Shown: positions 9,539 through 18,893 of the stretch, piece after piece
How positions within the stretch are numbered: the stretch's first letter is position 1
How the letters are laid out: each line of letters opens with the position of its first letter
Origin: Leptospira biflexa
GTDB taxonomy: Bacteria; Spirochaetota; Leptospiria; Turneriellales; DYLW01
Direction of reading: 5' to 3'
DNA: 57,559 nucleotides
NCBI GenBank assembly: GCA_020720785.1
Contig: DYOA01000007.1
Location: 18,044-75,602, forward strand
Notes under the pieces: model-generated
The model's database searches: none
The model's input: only the letters and a program-made list of their open reading frames with translations
What the model was told of the DNA's origin: nothing
Position numbers and translations under genes: made by a program

Positions 9539-10651
9539 ATGGATTATTTTGCGGAAAGAATGGATACCGGAAAAAAGAGTAATTATGTTTTATTCAGCTT
9601 TATTGTATTCCTTCTGTTTCTGGGCTTGAATGTTCTGCTGGCGTCCTCTTCCTTTCTGGCTAGACAGGAATTTGGTGATCCGTATTATTTTCTGAAAAAA
9701 CAGGCATTGTTTGGTTTGATGGGTCTGGGGCTTCTTTTTTTTCTGAGCAGAATTCATTATATGAAATGGAAGGAGTTGTCATGGACCATTTATATGATCT
9801 CGATTCTTCTGCTTGTTCTGGTTTTTGTTCCGGGGTTGGGAAAAAAAGCGGGAGGGGCCAACCGTTGGATTAATCTGGGGATAATCTCCGTACAGCCTTC
9901 CGATCTTGCCCGTTTTGCGATTATCGTGCTTCTGGCCAGGCTGTATTCCAACAATAATTTTCAGGGAGTTAAAAGAACCGCCTTGACTTTTCTGCTGGCG
10001 ATGCTTCCTGTTGTCCTGGTTTTTTTGGAACCGGATTTCAGTACCGCTTTCCATATTGGCATTGTTATTCTGGGAATCCTTTTTTTAACGGATTTTCCGC
10101 TGAAATATATTTTTTTGACAATCATAACCGCTTTTCCCGTTATTTATTATGGAGTTGTGCAGGTCCCATACCGTTGGGACAGAATTAAATCTTTTATTGA
10201 TCCCATGCGGTATCGCTATGAAGGAGCATACCAGTTAATTGCCTCTTTCCAGTCTTTTGACGCCGGAGGTGTATTCGGGCAGGGGTTGGGAGAAGGTATA
10301 CGCCGGCATAATCTATCCGCCCGCCATACCGATTTTATCCTGTCTGTGGTGGCAGAAGACCTGGGATTTGCTGGTATTTTTATTCTCTACGCTGCTTACC
10401 TGGGAATAATTCTCTACTCCCTGTATCTGATTTCGGCCATTCAAGAAGATTTTGGCCGGCTCTTGGGCAGCGGTATTGTTTTGATTTTTGCTTTCCAGGT
10501 TTCCATCAATATTGCCGTTACCATGGGACTGGTTCCCACCACAGGAATTAACATGCCCTTCATGAGCTATGGGGGTACATCGCTTCTTGTATACTCTGCC
10601 ATGTCTGGAATTCTTTTGAATATTTTTCGTGAGAACAGTTATAATGGATAG
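9539..10651 (+). CDS. ftsW: SEDS-family cell division protein FtsW
   Basis: A 370-residue polytopic membrane protein of the SEDS family (about ten membrane segments), a lipid-II glycosyltransferase for septal peptidoglycan. Signatures: GGANRWINLG..SVQPSDLARF, HTDFILSVVAEDLGF and PTTGINMPFMSYGGTSLL. The PTTGINMPF context and GVFGQGLGEG are closer to FtsW than to RodA, but a RodA role cannot be excluded. AAGG precedes ATG 9539 at short spacing. It lies between prfA and hisE with no penicillin-binding-protein partner adjacent. Confidence 0.88.
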   Translation: MDYFAERMDTGKKSNYVLFSFIVFLLFLGLNVLLASSSFLARQEFGDPYYFLKKQALFGLMGLGLLFFLSRIHYMKWKELSWTIYMISILLLVLVFVPGLGKKAGGANRWINLGIISVQPSDLARFAIIVLLARLYSNNNFQGVKRTALTFLLAMLPVVLVFLEPDFSTAFHIGIVILGILFLTDFPLKYIFLTIITAFPVIYYGVVQVPYRWDRIKSFIDPMRYRYEGAYQLIASFQSFDAGGVFGQGLGEGIRRHNLSARHTDFILSVVAEDLGFAGIFILYAAYLGIILYSLYLISAIQEDFGRLLGSGIVLIFAFQVSINIAVTMGLVPTTGINMPFMSYGGTSLLVYSAMSGILLNIFRENSYNG

Positions 10652-10681
10652 ACGATATGTGATTTAATAAGCGAATGGATT

Positions 10682-10990
10682 ATGGATGATTTGTTTGTTA
10701 TCACTCTGGAAAAAATCATTCACCAGAGAAAACGGGAAATGCCGGAAGGCTCGTACACTACCCAGCTTTTTCAGAAGGGGGTGGATAAAATTCTCCAGAA
10801 GGTGGGGGAAGAAAGTGTGGAGTTTATTCTGGATGCTAAAAATATGCGGGAAAATAAATATCCGGAAGCTGGAAAACGCGCGGTGGCGGAAGCGGCCGAT
10901 CTTATTTACCATCTGACGGTGGCTTTTGCGGAAATTGGGATAACATGGGAGGATGTTTCCCGGGAATTACAAGCCAGACATTCTCAATAA
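10682..10990 (+). CDS. hisE: Phosphoribosyl-ATP pyrophosphatase
   Basis: A 102-residue all-alpha NTP-pyrophosphohydrolase that converts phosphoribosyl-ATP to phosphoribosyl-AMP, step two of histidine synthesis. The MazG-like metal motif is present as GEESVEFILDA followed by EAADLIYHLTVAF. It is a stand-alone HisE rather than a HisIE fusion. No other his genes are in the window, so it is separated from its pathway and sits 2 bp upstream of trkA. Confidence 0.92.
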   Translation: MDDLFVITLEKIIHQRKREMPEGSYTTQLFQKGVDKILQKVGEESVEFILDAKNMRENKYPEAGKRAVAEAADLIYHLTVAFAEIGITWEDVSRELQARHSQ

Positions 10991-10992
10991 TA

Positions 10993-12462
10993 ATGGAAAC
11001 CAATGAAACAATAAGAAACCTGCCCCCCAAAAGGATTGTGGTCATTGGTGCAGGTCAGATTGGGATGTATCTGGTTCGCAGACTGAGTGATGAGGGTTTT
11101 AATGTGATACTGGTGGATGAAGATGAGACCATCCGGGACCAGGCGAAAAGCACGGATGCCTCCTTTATTCACGGCCATGGCTGTGATCCGTCTCTTCTTT
11201 CCAAGTTGCAGTTTAATCGCGATGATATGCTCATTGCCGTGACCAATTATGATGAGGTTAATATTCTGGCCTGCCAGATGGCCCGTGCCCATGGTTGCCC
11301 CACCACCATAGCCAGAGTATACAGGAGTTTTTACAGGGAATACGAAGATTCTCCCATCAGTAAAAATTACTGGAAAGAAAGGGGGATTGACATTTTATTT
11401 AACCAGACAGCTATTGCCACCAAGGAAATTGAAAACTTAATTGAGAATCCGGGGACAATCGACACCATTCCTCTCCATGAGGGAAAGCTCCAGATAAATG
11501 TGTACAGAGTGAAAGATAATTCTCTTCTTACAGGTAAGCGTTTGGTGGGATTGCAGCATGTCAAAAAGTTTGAAAACCTGTTGGTAGCGGCGGTGACCAC
11601 CAATGTGGTAGTGGATCAGAAAAAAACAGGATTATTCTCTCTCTTCCGCGGCGATCGGATTGACGTGAAAAGTACCATCGGAAAAACCGTGCTTCCCCGC
11701 GGGGATTATGTGATAAAGAACGGAGATCTCCTTTACATCAGTGGCACCAAAGATTCCTTTGACGGGGTGGGGGAAATCTTTGACCCGGAAATGAAAAAAA
11801 GTTTCAAACATATTTTTATTCTGGGTGGTGGTATTTTTTCTGAGCGGCTGGCCGAACGTCTGGTTGAGAAATATCCTGGGAAAACAGTGTACCTTCTGAT
11901 AAATGATAAACGAAGATCGTATTATATTACGGATTATTACCGGGAAAAAATACAGGTTTTGAACATTGATTTTGACCGGATGGATATCCTGAAGGACGAG
12001 GGTTTGGATGACAACTGTATTTTTATTGCTGCTTCCAATGATGAGAAAAATAATATTCTGAGCAGCCTGATGGTAAAAGAGAAAACCGGAGCCCGAACCA
12101 TTGCCATTATCCAGGACACCCAATTTGTCCAGTTGATGCCGTATCTGGCTGTGGATGCAGCCATTGTTCCCAAACATCTTCTGGTGGAGAAATTACTGCG
12201 TATTTTCCATTACAATGTATTTGATGTTATTTCCGCCATTGGGGATGATATTGAATTGATGGAATTCATTGTCCAGGAAAATGGGCGGGCTCTTGGTAAG
12301 GCCATCTCTGAATGTGAATTGCCACGGGAATCAATTATTGTGGGAATATTCAGAAACGGAGAGATGGTACCCGCAAAAGGCAACACGGTTCTGGAAGCTC
12401 ATGACCATATTATTATTTTTGCCAAGCGAAACCTGATTGATAAAATAAACGATATATTTTAA
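10993..12462 (+). CDS. trkA: Trk potassium-uptake regulatory subunit TrkA
   Basis: A 489-residue cytosolic protein that gates the TrkH potassium channel by binding NAD(H)/ATP. Two RCK-N Rossmann units are visible: RIVVIGAGQIGMYLVRRLSDEG at the N-terminus and HIFILGGGIFSERLAERL at about residue 275, each followed by a TrkA-C region; the last one reads ENGRALGKAISECELPRESIIVGI. A longer in-frame reading exists upstream (from 10945) but it lies inside hisE, so ATG 10993 directly after the hisE stop is preferred. trkH follows 2 bp later. Confidence 0.95.
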   Translation: METNETIRNLPPKRIVVIGAGQIGMYLVRRLSDEGFNVILVDEDETIRDQAKSTDASFIHGHGCDPSLLSKLQFNRDDMLIAVTNYDEVNILACQMARAHGCPTTIARVYRSFYREYEDSPISKNYWKERGIDILFNQTAIATKEIENLIENPGTIDTIPLHEGKLQINVYRVKDNSLLTGKRLVGLQHVKKFENLLVAAVTTNVVVDQKKTGLFSLFRGDRIDVKSTIGKTVLPRGDYVIKNGDLLYISGTKDSFDGVGEIFDPEMKKSFKHIFILGGGIFSERLAERLVEKYPGKTVYLLINDKRRSYYITDYYREKIQVLNIDFDRMDILKDEGLDDNCIFIAASNDEKNNILSSLMVKEKTGARTIAIIQDTQFVQLMPYLAVDAAIVPKHLLVEKLLRIFHYNVFDVISAIGDDIELMEFIVQENGRALGKAISECELPRESIIVGIFRNGEMVPAKGNTVLEAHDHIIIFAKRNLIDKINDIF

Positions 12463-12464
12463 CT

Positions 12465-13940
12465 ATGAACTACGCGATACTCACATCCATTCTGGGAAGG
12501 CTTATTTTTTTATTGTCCGGATTCTTTTTTGCATTTGCTTTCGTTGGATATATTATTTATCCTTTGGAAAACCAGGGTATTTTCTTCCTTGCCCCAGGCT
12601 TTATTGCCGCCTTCGTGGGTTTTTTTCTGCTGCTGGCTGCGGGAAAAGTGGAAAAACAAGCTATCACATTCAGGGAGGCGTTTGCCACCTCCGGTTTGGG
12701 CTGGATCATTATTGCCTTCTTTGGAGCACTTCCGCTTTTTACATCCGGTGATATTCCATCCTTCACGGATGCGTATTTTGAAAGCATGAGCGGATTTACC
12801 ACAACAGGAGCTTCCATTTTGTCCAATATTGAAGTTCTGGGACATACCACTCTTTTATGGAGATCATTCACCCACTGGTTGGGAGGGATGGGAATTGTTG
12901 TTCTTTCTGTCGCCATCCTGCCAGCATTAGGGCGGGGCGGGACGGTATTGTTTTCTGCGGAAGCACCCGGTCCTTCCACGGATAAGATTGTCCCCAGGAT
13001 AGGAGAAACCGCCAGGATTTTATACTATGTATATACACTTCTTACCGTTGTATTATTTCTTCTTCTGTTGTTAGGGGGAATGAATATTTTTGAATCCGCC
13101 ACCCATACTTTTGGCACAATGGGTACGGGAGGTTTTTCTCCGCTGAATGCCTCAGTGGGACATTATGCCCGGGTAAACAATCCCATGGCTCTGTACTATG
13201 AAGTGGTAATTATCCTGTTCATGTTTATAGCCGGCGGAAATTTTGCTCTTCATTATGATGGTTTGAGAGGAAATTTCCGGGCATATTGGGAAAACTATGA
13301 ATTCCGCTTTTATTTTTCCATTGTTACATTTGCCATACTGTCCATAGCTTTGGATTTATATGCAAACAAAATTTATAATTCCTTGGGCGAAACAATCCGT
13401 CATTCCACTTTTGCCACCTTGAGCATTGTTTCCACGACCGGATATGGTACGGAAGACTTTGATAAATGGCCCACTTTTTCCAAATTTATTCTTCTGTTTT
13501 TAATGTTTATAGGCGGGTCAGCCGGCTCCACGGCTGGAGGTATTAAGGTTATCCGGGTGATGACCCTGACCAGAGAGGCATTCCGGCAGATTGGACAGAT
13601 AGTCCATCCATCCCGGGTGTATACCATCCGATTTGGGGAAATCAGGATTCCCAAGGAAACCGTGGAGTCCATTAATTCTTTTGTGATTATTTATATTCTT
13701 CTTTATATCCTGGGGATTATTCTCCTCTCACTCACCGGGAAAGATTTTGAGACCATTGCCTCCATGATAGTAGCATGTATCAGTAATATTGGTCCTGGTT
13801 TTGGGGAAGTGGGGCCGTCACAGAATTATTCCGCTTTACCGGGTTACGCCAAATGGATTTTATCTTTTTATATGCTTCTGGGGCGTCTGGAATTACTCCC
13901 CATCCTGGCATTGGGTTTGCCCCGTTTATGGATAAAATGA
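12465..13940 (+). CDS. trkH: Trk potassium-uptake transmembrane subunit TrkH
   Basis: A 491-residue K+ channel/transporter with repeated membrane-pore-membrane units. Selectivity-loop regions are recognisable: SGFTTTGASI, GTMGTGGFSPLN, STTGYGTED and SNIGPGFGEVGP. WLGGMGIVVLSVA and GSAGSTAGGIKVIR are further family motifs. It directly follows trkA, its regulatory partner. The stop overlaps the start of the ABC-like gene. Confidence 0.95.
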   Translation: MNYAILTSILGRLIFLLSGFFFAFAFVGYIIYPLENQGIFFLAPGFIAAFVGFFLLLAAGKVEKQAITFREAFATSGLGWIIIAFFGALPLFTSGDIPSFTDAYFESMSGFTTTGASILSNIEVLGHTTLLWRSFTHWLGGMGIVVLSVAILPALGRGGTVLFSAEAPGPSTDKIVPRIGETARILYYVYTLLTVVLFLLLLLGGMNIFESATHTFGTMGTGGFSPLNASVGHYARVNNPMALYYEVVIILFMFIAGGNFALHYDGLRGNFRAYWENYEFRFYFSIVTFAILSIALDLYANKIYNSLGETIRHSTFATLSIVSTTGYGTEDFDKWPTFSKFILLFLMFIGGSAGSTAGGIKVIRVMTLTREAFRQIGQIVHPSRVYTIRFGEIRIPKETVESINSFVIIYILLYILGIILLSLTGKDFETIASMIVACISNIGPGFGEVGPSQNYSALPGYAKWILSFYMLLGRLELLPILALGLPRLWIK

Positions 13941-14728
13941 TGTATAAACATTTAAATGATGGGATTATTCTGAGCCTGACCGGAGTTTCCTACAACGATG
14001 AAACAAAAATGGAAAAGGTGGAGGATATCTCCTTTGATCTGGAGTGCGGAAAAAACCTGGTTATCTTTGGACCGGAAAAAAGTGGGAAAGATTTTATTCT
14101 TCCATTGATTACCGGAAAAATAAAACCGGATTCTGGCAATGTGATACTGGCCAATCGTTCTGTTTCTGAAGCCAGGAAGAATGAACTGGAAGAGATAAGA
14201 AAGAGCATTGGATATGTTACTGGTCGTTCCGGTCTCATTAACAACCTTTCCGTGAGAGAAAATATCCTTTTGCCTCTGCGTTATCATACACAGATGCCAG
14301 AGGAGGAGATGCTGGAGAAAGCAGACAGTCTGATCCGCCAGTATGGATTAAAAAAACGGGAAAATGACCGTCCTCAGAAACTGATTGCCAGTGAAATCCT
14401 CAGGGTGGTTTTTGCACGGGCTCTCATTTTGAAACCGGCATTGATTCTGGCGGATAATGCGTTTGATGGGCACTGCCCGTTATCCCTGGCCCATTTTCTG
14501 GAAATTGCAGAAAAAGATATTGTAAAAGATAATATCTCATTTATTATATCCACATATATGCCGACCGTTGCATCGGGATATGGAAACAGGTTTTTGATGC
14601 TTTATGAAGGAAAAATTGTTTTTGATGGAAATTCACTGTACACGTCCAATGCCTATGTGGAACAGTATCTGAGGCATCCATTAAGCGGACCCATGAATTT
14701 CAGGCAGGAAGAAGATGAAAGTAAATAA
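13928..14728 (+). CDS. Degenerate ABC ATPase (MlaF-like) paired with an MCE protein
   Basis: About 266 residues with the overall layout of an MlaF/Mkl-type ABC ATPase, but almost every catalytic motif is altered. Walker A reads GPEKSGKD (S/T after GK replaced by D), the Q-loop reads YVTGRSG, the signature reads LIASE instead of LSGGQ/E, Walker B reads ILADN with the catalytic Glu replaced by Asn, and the H-loop His is Tyr (STYMPT). Only the Walker A lysine, Walker B aspartate and the downstream ARAL helix remain. ATP hydrolysis is therefore unlikely. Starts at 13928, 13937 or 13940 are possible; all overlap the end of trkH. Its end overlaps the MCE gene by 14 bp. No MlaE permease is nearby. 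Confidence 0.75.
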   Translation: MDKMMYKHLNDGIILSLTGVSYNDETKMEKVEDISFDLECGKNLVIFGPEKSGKDFILPLITGKIKPDSGNVILANRSVSEARKNELEEIRKSIGYVTGRSGLINNLSVRENILLPLRYHTQMPEEEMLEKADSLIRQYGLKKRENDRPQKLIASEILRVVFARALILKPALILADNAFDGHCPLSLAHFLEIAEKDIVKDNISFIISTYMPTVASGYGNRFLMLYEGKIVFDGNSLYTSNAYVEQYLRHPLSGPMNFRQEEDESK

Positions 14729-15422
14729 AGACGATATTTTTACCGGGTTATTTGTGGTGGTGGGTCTGATCCTTGCCATTGCCACTGTCACGTTTTTATT
14801 CGGATACCATTTAATGGATAACCGGTTGTCTTATCTGGTACGTATGGAGAAGCTGGGCGGGGTGAAAAAGGGAACCGCTGTCAGGCTGAAAAATTTTTCC
14901 GTGGGAGAAGTAACCGATGTCATTCCCATATACGGGGATGACATTTATTTCAAGGCCATCATTTCTGTGGATTCCGGACTGCAGCTATACAGGGGAACGC
15001 GACTTAATATTTCCAACCAGAATGTGATTGGGGATACTATAATGGAGATCATGCCATCCTCGGAAAGAAAATACCTTTTACAGAACGGGGATACTCTTTA
15101 TGCAGGAAATATTGTCAATCTGGATGAGATGATTAACCACATATCCTCTGCCGTGGCCAATGTGAGCGAATTGATAGCCTCTTTCTCCAATATGGCGGAT
15201 GTGAATAAAAATTCGGTGAAAATGCTACTGTTGAATCTCAATTCTTCCATTGTCAAGGTGAACCATATTCTGGATTCCTCGTCTGTGGAAATCCCGGCCA
15301 TTCTGACCAATGTGAGAAAAACCACGGAATCCCTGGAAAGGTTATCCAAACAGATTGAAAAAAACCCGTGGAGCATTATGACAGAGCCGGGTGGGTCCAA
15401 AAAACCAACAGCACTTCCTTAA
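14715..15422 (+). CDS. MCE/MlaD-domain lipid-transport protein
   Basis: A 235-residue protein with one N-terminal membrane anchor (about residues 10-31) and a periplasmic MCE domain (about 38-125). The latter is recognisable from VRMEKLGGVKKGTAVRLKNFSVGEVTDV and RLNISNQNVIGDTIMEI. A helical tail (about 140-220) is typical of substrate-binding subunits of inter-membrane phospholipid transporters. It overlaps the preceding degenerate ABC-like gene. A canonical Mla system would also need MlaE and an active ATPase, neither seen here. It converges with the next minus-strand gene with a 4-bp overlap. Confidence 0.88.
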   Translation: MKVNKDDIFTGLFVVVGLILAIATVTFLFGYHLMDNRLSYLVRMEKLGGVKKGTAVRLKNFSVGEVTDVIPIYGDDIYFKAIISVDSGLQLYRGTRLNISNQNVIGDTIMEIMPSSERKYLLQNGDTLYAGNIVNLDEMINHISSAVANVSELIASFSNMADVNKNSVKMLLLNLNSSIVKVNHILDSSSVEIPAILTNVRKTTESLERLSKQIEKNPWSIMTEPGGSKKPTALP

Positions 15423-16186
15423 GGCTGATTATGGGGGGCTATGCAGGAAGCGGCAACAAAAACAGTTTCTCCGCTCCGGAGCAGTATTCTTGCTGTGAGG
15501 TCATCCGGATTATTGCGTAACAATACCAGGGTGCCGCTTGCTAAATTTCCCTCCGGTTTTGCATGGGTATCCAGAATTGGACAGGATTGTATGGTTTGGA
15601 ATAAATGGGGAGTCAGAAATGGGATCTGCTTACGGAAGGCCATTTCCAGACAGAACATATCCTGAATATAAAAATCCCTGCCGTCGGTAAATTCACTCAA
15701 GAAGGTACTTTTCATCCGGGCATCATCAAAAATCCCCCGCCGCATGGATTCGCAGAACAGATTAAAATATCCCCGGGTTCCCCGCCCATCGGCCAGAAGC
15801 CGCCGGAGCAGAATTCCGGATTGCAGACTCATGAGATCATTCCGGAGAAAACGCTGGAAATACACCGGATGGGGATTTTCCCTGGAATCTTCCATAAAAT
15901 ATTCGGCATAAGCCGTCCGGAAAAAAATTTCCGTGTTTCCGGGATTCGCTGCCAGGGAGGATTGCGAAAGAAGGAATACCTCCCGGTATTTTTTTTGGTC
16001 CAGAAGATTATCCATTTCCTTTATACTATCGGGATCCTGGATGGAAAAAAACAAGAGAACCACCCCCAGAAAGGCTGCCACCGGAGAAAGGATGGTGGCA
16101 AAGGATTTTAATTTTTCCACCTTTTGCGAAAACGCCCCGGCATTTTTAAAATTCTTTTTTTCTCCCCGATAAAAAGGGTTTTTCAT
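15419..16186 (-). CDS. Membrane-anchored protein of unknown function, TPR-like
   Basis: A 255-residue protein with a basic cytosolic N-terminus, one membrane segment (about residues 29-49, ILSPVAAFLGVVLLFFSI) and a helical soluble part. The segment after the anchor (NLLDQKKYREVFLLSQSSLAANPGNTEIFFRTAYAEYF) has a tetratricopeptide-like helix-turn-helix pattern. The C-terminal 50 residues look like a small beta fold. I do not recognise the family. It follows the phaR-like gene by 27 bp on the same strand and may be co-transcribed with it. Confidence 0.7.
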   Translation of the reverse strand: MKNPFYRGEKKNFKNAGAFSQKVEKLKSFATILSPVAAFLGVVLLFFSIQDPDSIKEMDNLLDQKKYREVFLLSQSSLAANPGNTEIFFRTAYAEYFMEDSRENPHPVYFQRFLRNDLMSLQSGILLRRLLADGRGTRGYFNLFCESMRRGIFDDARMKSTFLSEFTDGRDFYIQDMFCLEMAFRKQIPFLTPHLFQTIQSCPILDTHAKPEGNLASGTLVLLRNNPDDLTARILLRSGETVFVAASCIAPHNQP

Positions 16187-16213
16187 TGTAAATTTATCTT
16201 CGGAAGAAATATC

Positions 16214-16801
16214 TTATTTGTTGATCTTTTCCACTGTGGAAGCAAGTTCCTTGATTTTTTTTTCAATTCGGGAAAAATGTTCCTGCTTTTCCAAGGTGTC
16301 TATGGTACTCTGGATGGTGGTATTTACCTGACCGGAAAAATCATCCAGTTTTTTTACAAAAACATCCCAAATTTTTTCCACTTCTGACTGGCCGGTCACA
16401 CTGAGTTTTTCCAGAGCTGCCCCGGATTCATTCAGATTTCTTTCATTGTTCAGGATCAGGTTTATGATCTTGCTTCTTTCTTCTCCGGTGAGATAGGTAA
16501 TCCCAATCCCTGCAAAGATAAGCTTTTTCACCAGCGAGATAAAATCCTGGTTACTTTCCCGGATCAAAGCCTTGAGGATGAAGTTGAAAAGAGGTTCTTT
16601 GGTGCTGTCCTGGAGTTTCAGGAATGTCTGGCTGAGCACATGGCTGGTGATATCCTTACCATTCTGGTCAATCACGGTGATATCTTCCCCGGAACGGATG
16701 ATGGAAGCCACCTGATCCAGATTAATGGTACGGGAAGTCTCTGCATCATACATACGGCGGTTGGAGTATCGCTTAATAACTTTCACTATAGTGCAACGCA
16801 C
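16214..16801 (-). CDS. phaR: PhaR-type regulator (PHB/PHA accumulation domain)
   Basis: A 195-residue protein whose first 60 residues match the PhaR DNA-binding domain: VKVIKRYSNRRMYDAETSRT, then ITVIDQNGKDITSHVL. In bacteria that make polyhydroxyalkanoate it represses phasin genes and binds polymer granules. The C-terminal two thirds are helical with a phasin-like amphipathic coiled region (about 120-195). Two GTG starts are possible, 16801 and 16786; the second begins VKVIKRYSN, the usual start of the family. No PHA synthase or phasin gene is in the window, so the target in this organism is unknown. Confidence 0.85.
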   Translation of the reverse strand: MRCTIVKVIKRYSNRRMYDAETSRTINLDQVASIIRSGEDITVIDQNGKDITSHVLSQTFLKLQDSTKEPLFNFILKALIRESNQDFISLVKKLIFAGIGITYLTGEERSKIINLILNNERNLNESGAALEKLSVTGQSEVEKIWDVFVKKLDDFSGQVNTTIQSTIDTLEKQEHFSRIEKKIKELASTVEKINK

Positions 16802-16849
16802 AATTTATCTATGGGGCGTCAATAATTTTCCGGGTATCCACTAAAAATC

Positions 16850-16877
16850 TTGACAAAAGCATTAGAAATTATAAATT
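16850..16877 (+). promoter_or_regulatory. Sigma-70-type promoter of the hydrogenase operon
   Basis: TTGACA at 16850-16855, a 16-bp spacer, and TAAATT at 16872-16877 (an overlapping TATAAA at 16870 is an alternative -10). Transcription would start near 16884, about 43 bases before the first hydrogenase gene, whose AAGGA ribosome site lies 8 bases before ATG 16927. The region lies between the divergent phaR gene and the operon. Confidence 0.65.
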
Positions 16878-16926
16878 GTGTAAAATTGGAATTTTTAAAA
16901 TTTTAGTTTTTTTATAAGGAATCACT

Positions 16927-17982
16927 ATGATATACAAGACCATGTATAAGCACGATTTCAAAAAGTTTCTGACGGAAGTCATGAAGGATAATACTCTGAT
17001 TGCTCCGGTCATTAAGGATTATGATAAGAATAAGAAACCGGTTTACCAGTTTGACCAGGTTTGGGATTATGATGAAATAGACTTTAACTATACAAAAAGT
17101 TACTCATCCATAAAGAATTTTTTCATCCCCTATGAAGAAACGCTGTCCCGGTTTGACTTCAGCAAAAGCCAATGGAGCCAGCAGATTGAATATACCATCC
17201 ATCCGAGGGTAATTTTTGGTGCCCGCTCCTGTGATGTGGATGCTCTGCTCAAGCTGGATAAAGTATTGATGCACGGGCATTTCCCCAATCCGTATTATAT
17301 TGCAAGAAGGAAAAATACATTTATCATTGGTCTGGATCATGAGGCCTTTGAGGATTGCTTCTGCCGGTCAGTGGGCTCTGATAATGTGAGCCATGGCTTT
17401 GATGTTTTTCTCACGGATATTGGGGAAAAATATTTTATGAAAATCAATTCATCCAAAGCGATGGACATTCTTTCCGGTTTTGAATTAAGGGAAGTCACAG
17501 AGGAAGATCAGGATGATTATAAAAGGATTAAGTCCAGAATCCGGGAATCCTTTACCACAAAAGTGGACATTAGTGATCTTTCCAATTTGATGGATCTGGA
17601 ATTTGAATCCGATGTCTGGAAAAAATGGGGTTCATTATGCCTGAGCTGCGGGAGTTGTGCCATGGTTTGCCCCACCTGTTACTGCTATACCGTTACGGAG
17701 GAGATTGATCCATCGCTCCGGACTGCCAGCAAAAAAAGAGCTCTCTATTCCTGCAATCTGGTGGATTTTGCGGAGGTGGCCGGTGGACACAACTTCCGGC
17801 CGGATCCGGAAAAAAGGTTAAAATACCGCTTTTACCACCAGCACCGGGGTTTTGTGGAAAGCTATGATGAGCCCAAATGTGTGGGCTGCAACCGTTGCGG
17901 GAAAGCATGTCCGGTGGGGATCAATCCGGCGGAGATTATTGCGGACTTGAACAAAGAACATATTATGCGGAGGGAAAAATGA
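16927..17982 (+). CDS. hydB: [NiFe] hydrogenase beta subunit, 4Fe-4S (HydB-like)
   Basis: A 351-residue cytosolic iron-sulfur subunit of a group-3b-type (sulf)hydrogenase, passing electrons between the small subunit and the flavin subunit. Two ferredoxin-like cluster motifs lie near the C-terminus: [17 protein letters not shown] and [14 protein letters not shown]. The N-terminal part is the conserved HydB/AsrA-type domain ([29 protein letters not shown]). It is the first gene of the four-gene operon, with a good ribosome site. Its stop overlaps the gamma-subunit start (ATGA). The symbol follows the Pyrococcus naming. Confidence 0.9.
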   Translation: MIYKTMYKHDFKKFLTEVMKDNTLIAPVIKDYDKNKKPVYQFDQVWDYDEIDFNYTKSYSSIKNFFIPYEETLSRFDFSKSQWSQQIEYTIHPRVIFGARSCDVDALLKLDKVLMHGHFPNPYYIARRKNTFIIGLDHEAFEDCFCRSVGSDNVSHGFDVFLTDIGEKYFMKINSSKAMDILSGFELREVTEEDQDDYKRIKSRIRESFTTKVDISDLSNLMDLEFESDVWKKWGSLCLSCGSCAMVCPTCYCYTVTEEIDPSLRTASKKRALYSCNLVDFAEVAGGHNFRPDPEKRLKYRFYHQHRGFVESYDEPKCVGCNRCGKACPVGINPAEIIADLNKEHIMRREK

Positions 17983-18881
17983 AGATCCAGGTGGAAGATA
18001 TTAATCTGACTCCGTCATTGAATGTGGTGCCGGATTTCAACAGAAAAGCATCGCTGATGAAAACGGATAAGGTCTATGAAGTCCAAATAACCAATATTGT
18101 GGCTCTCACGGAGCATGAAAAACTATTCAGGCTTCAGTTTATCCACGAGGATGAAGCCAAGGTTTTCCATTTTCTTCCTGGCCAGTTTGTGATGCTGGAA
18201 GTCCCCGGATTTGGAGAAATTCCCATTTCCCTGTCTGCTTCCACAGCTTTTGTGGGGCAGATTGAGCTATGTATCCGGAAAGCCGGCAAGGTGACCGGGG
18301 TTCTCCATAATGCAAAGATCGGCTCAATGGTGGGAATCCGGGGGCCCTTTGGTACCCATTTCCCCATGGAGAAAATGACCGGGAAGGACGTTCTGCTGAT
18401 TGCCGGCGGATTGGGTATTGTCCCTTTGCGTGGCCCCATCCTCTGGATTAATGAACACCGCTCCCAATATGGAAAAATTTATATCCTGTACGGAGTAAAA
18501 ACCCCCAGTCAGATTTTATTTGATTACCAGTTTAAAGAATGGGAGAAAATATACGATTGTGAAATTGATATAATATCAGAAGAAAAGTCTCCGGGCTGGT
18601 CAGGCAAAACCGGAATGATCACAGATTTGCTCAAGGATAAGGAGATGGATGTCCGGAATACCTATGCTGTGGTCTGTGGCCCGCCCGTGATGTTTAAATA
18701 TGTGTGTGCGGATTTAAGCGAAAAGGGAATCCCCATGGATAGAATGTTCGTGGATTTGGAGAGGAGAATGCACTGCGGCATGGGAAAATGCTGCCGGTGT
18801 ATGGTGGGTTCCACATTTACCTGTGTGGACGGTCCGGTGATGGATTACTGGACGGTCATGAATCTAAAGGAAGCCATTTAG
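17979..18881 (+). CDS. hydG: [NiFe] hydrogenase gamma subunit, FAD/NAD(P)-binding (HydG-like)
   Basis: A 300-residue diaphorase subunit that links the hydrogenase to NAD(P). It has a ferredoxin-reductase FAD domain ([25 protein letters not shown]), an NAD(P)-binding fold starting [20 protein letters not shown] near the C-terminus, and a 2Fe-2S motif [17 protein letters not shown]. The start is placed at ATG 17979, which overlaps the beta-subunit stop by 4 bp; the longer in-frame extension upstream lies inside the beta gene. This is the arrangement expected for NADP-linked group 3b enzymes. Confidence 0.9.
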   Translation: MKIQVEDINLTPSLNVVPDFNRKASLMKTDKVYEVQITNIVALTEHEKLFRLQFIHEDEAKVFHFLPGQFVMLEVPGFGEIPISLSASTAFVGQIELCIRKAGKVTGVLHNAKIGSMVGIRGPFGTHFPMEKMTGKDVLLIAGGLGIVPLRGPILWINEHRSQYGKIYILYGVKTPSQILFDYQFKEWEKIYDCEIDIISEEKSPGWSGKTGMITDLLKDKEMDVRNTYAVVCGPPVMFKYVCADLSEKGIPMDRMFVDLERRMHCGMGKCCRCMVGSTFTCVDGPVMDYWTVMNLKEAI

Positions 18882-18893
18882 TAAGGAGAAATT

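Noticed and set aside
17877..17978. N-terminal extension of the hydrogenase gamma subunit
   Set aside because: The frame is open into the beta gene, but family length and the ATGA coupling place the start at 17979.
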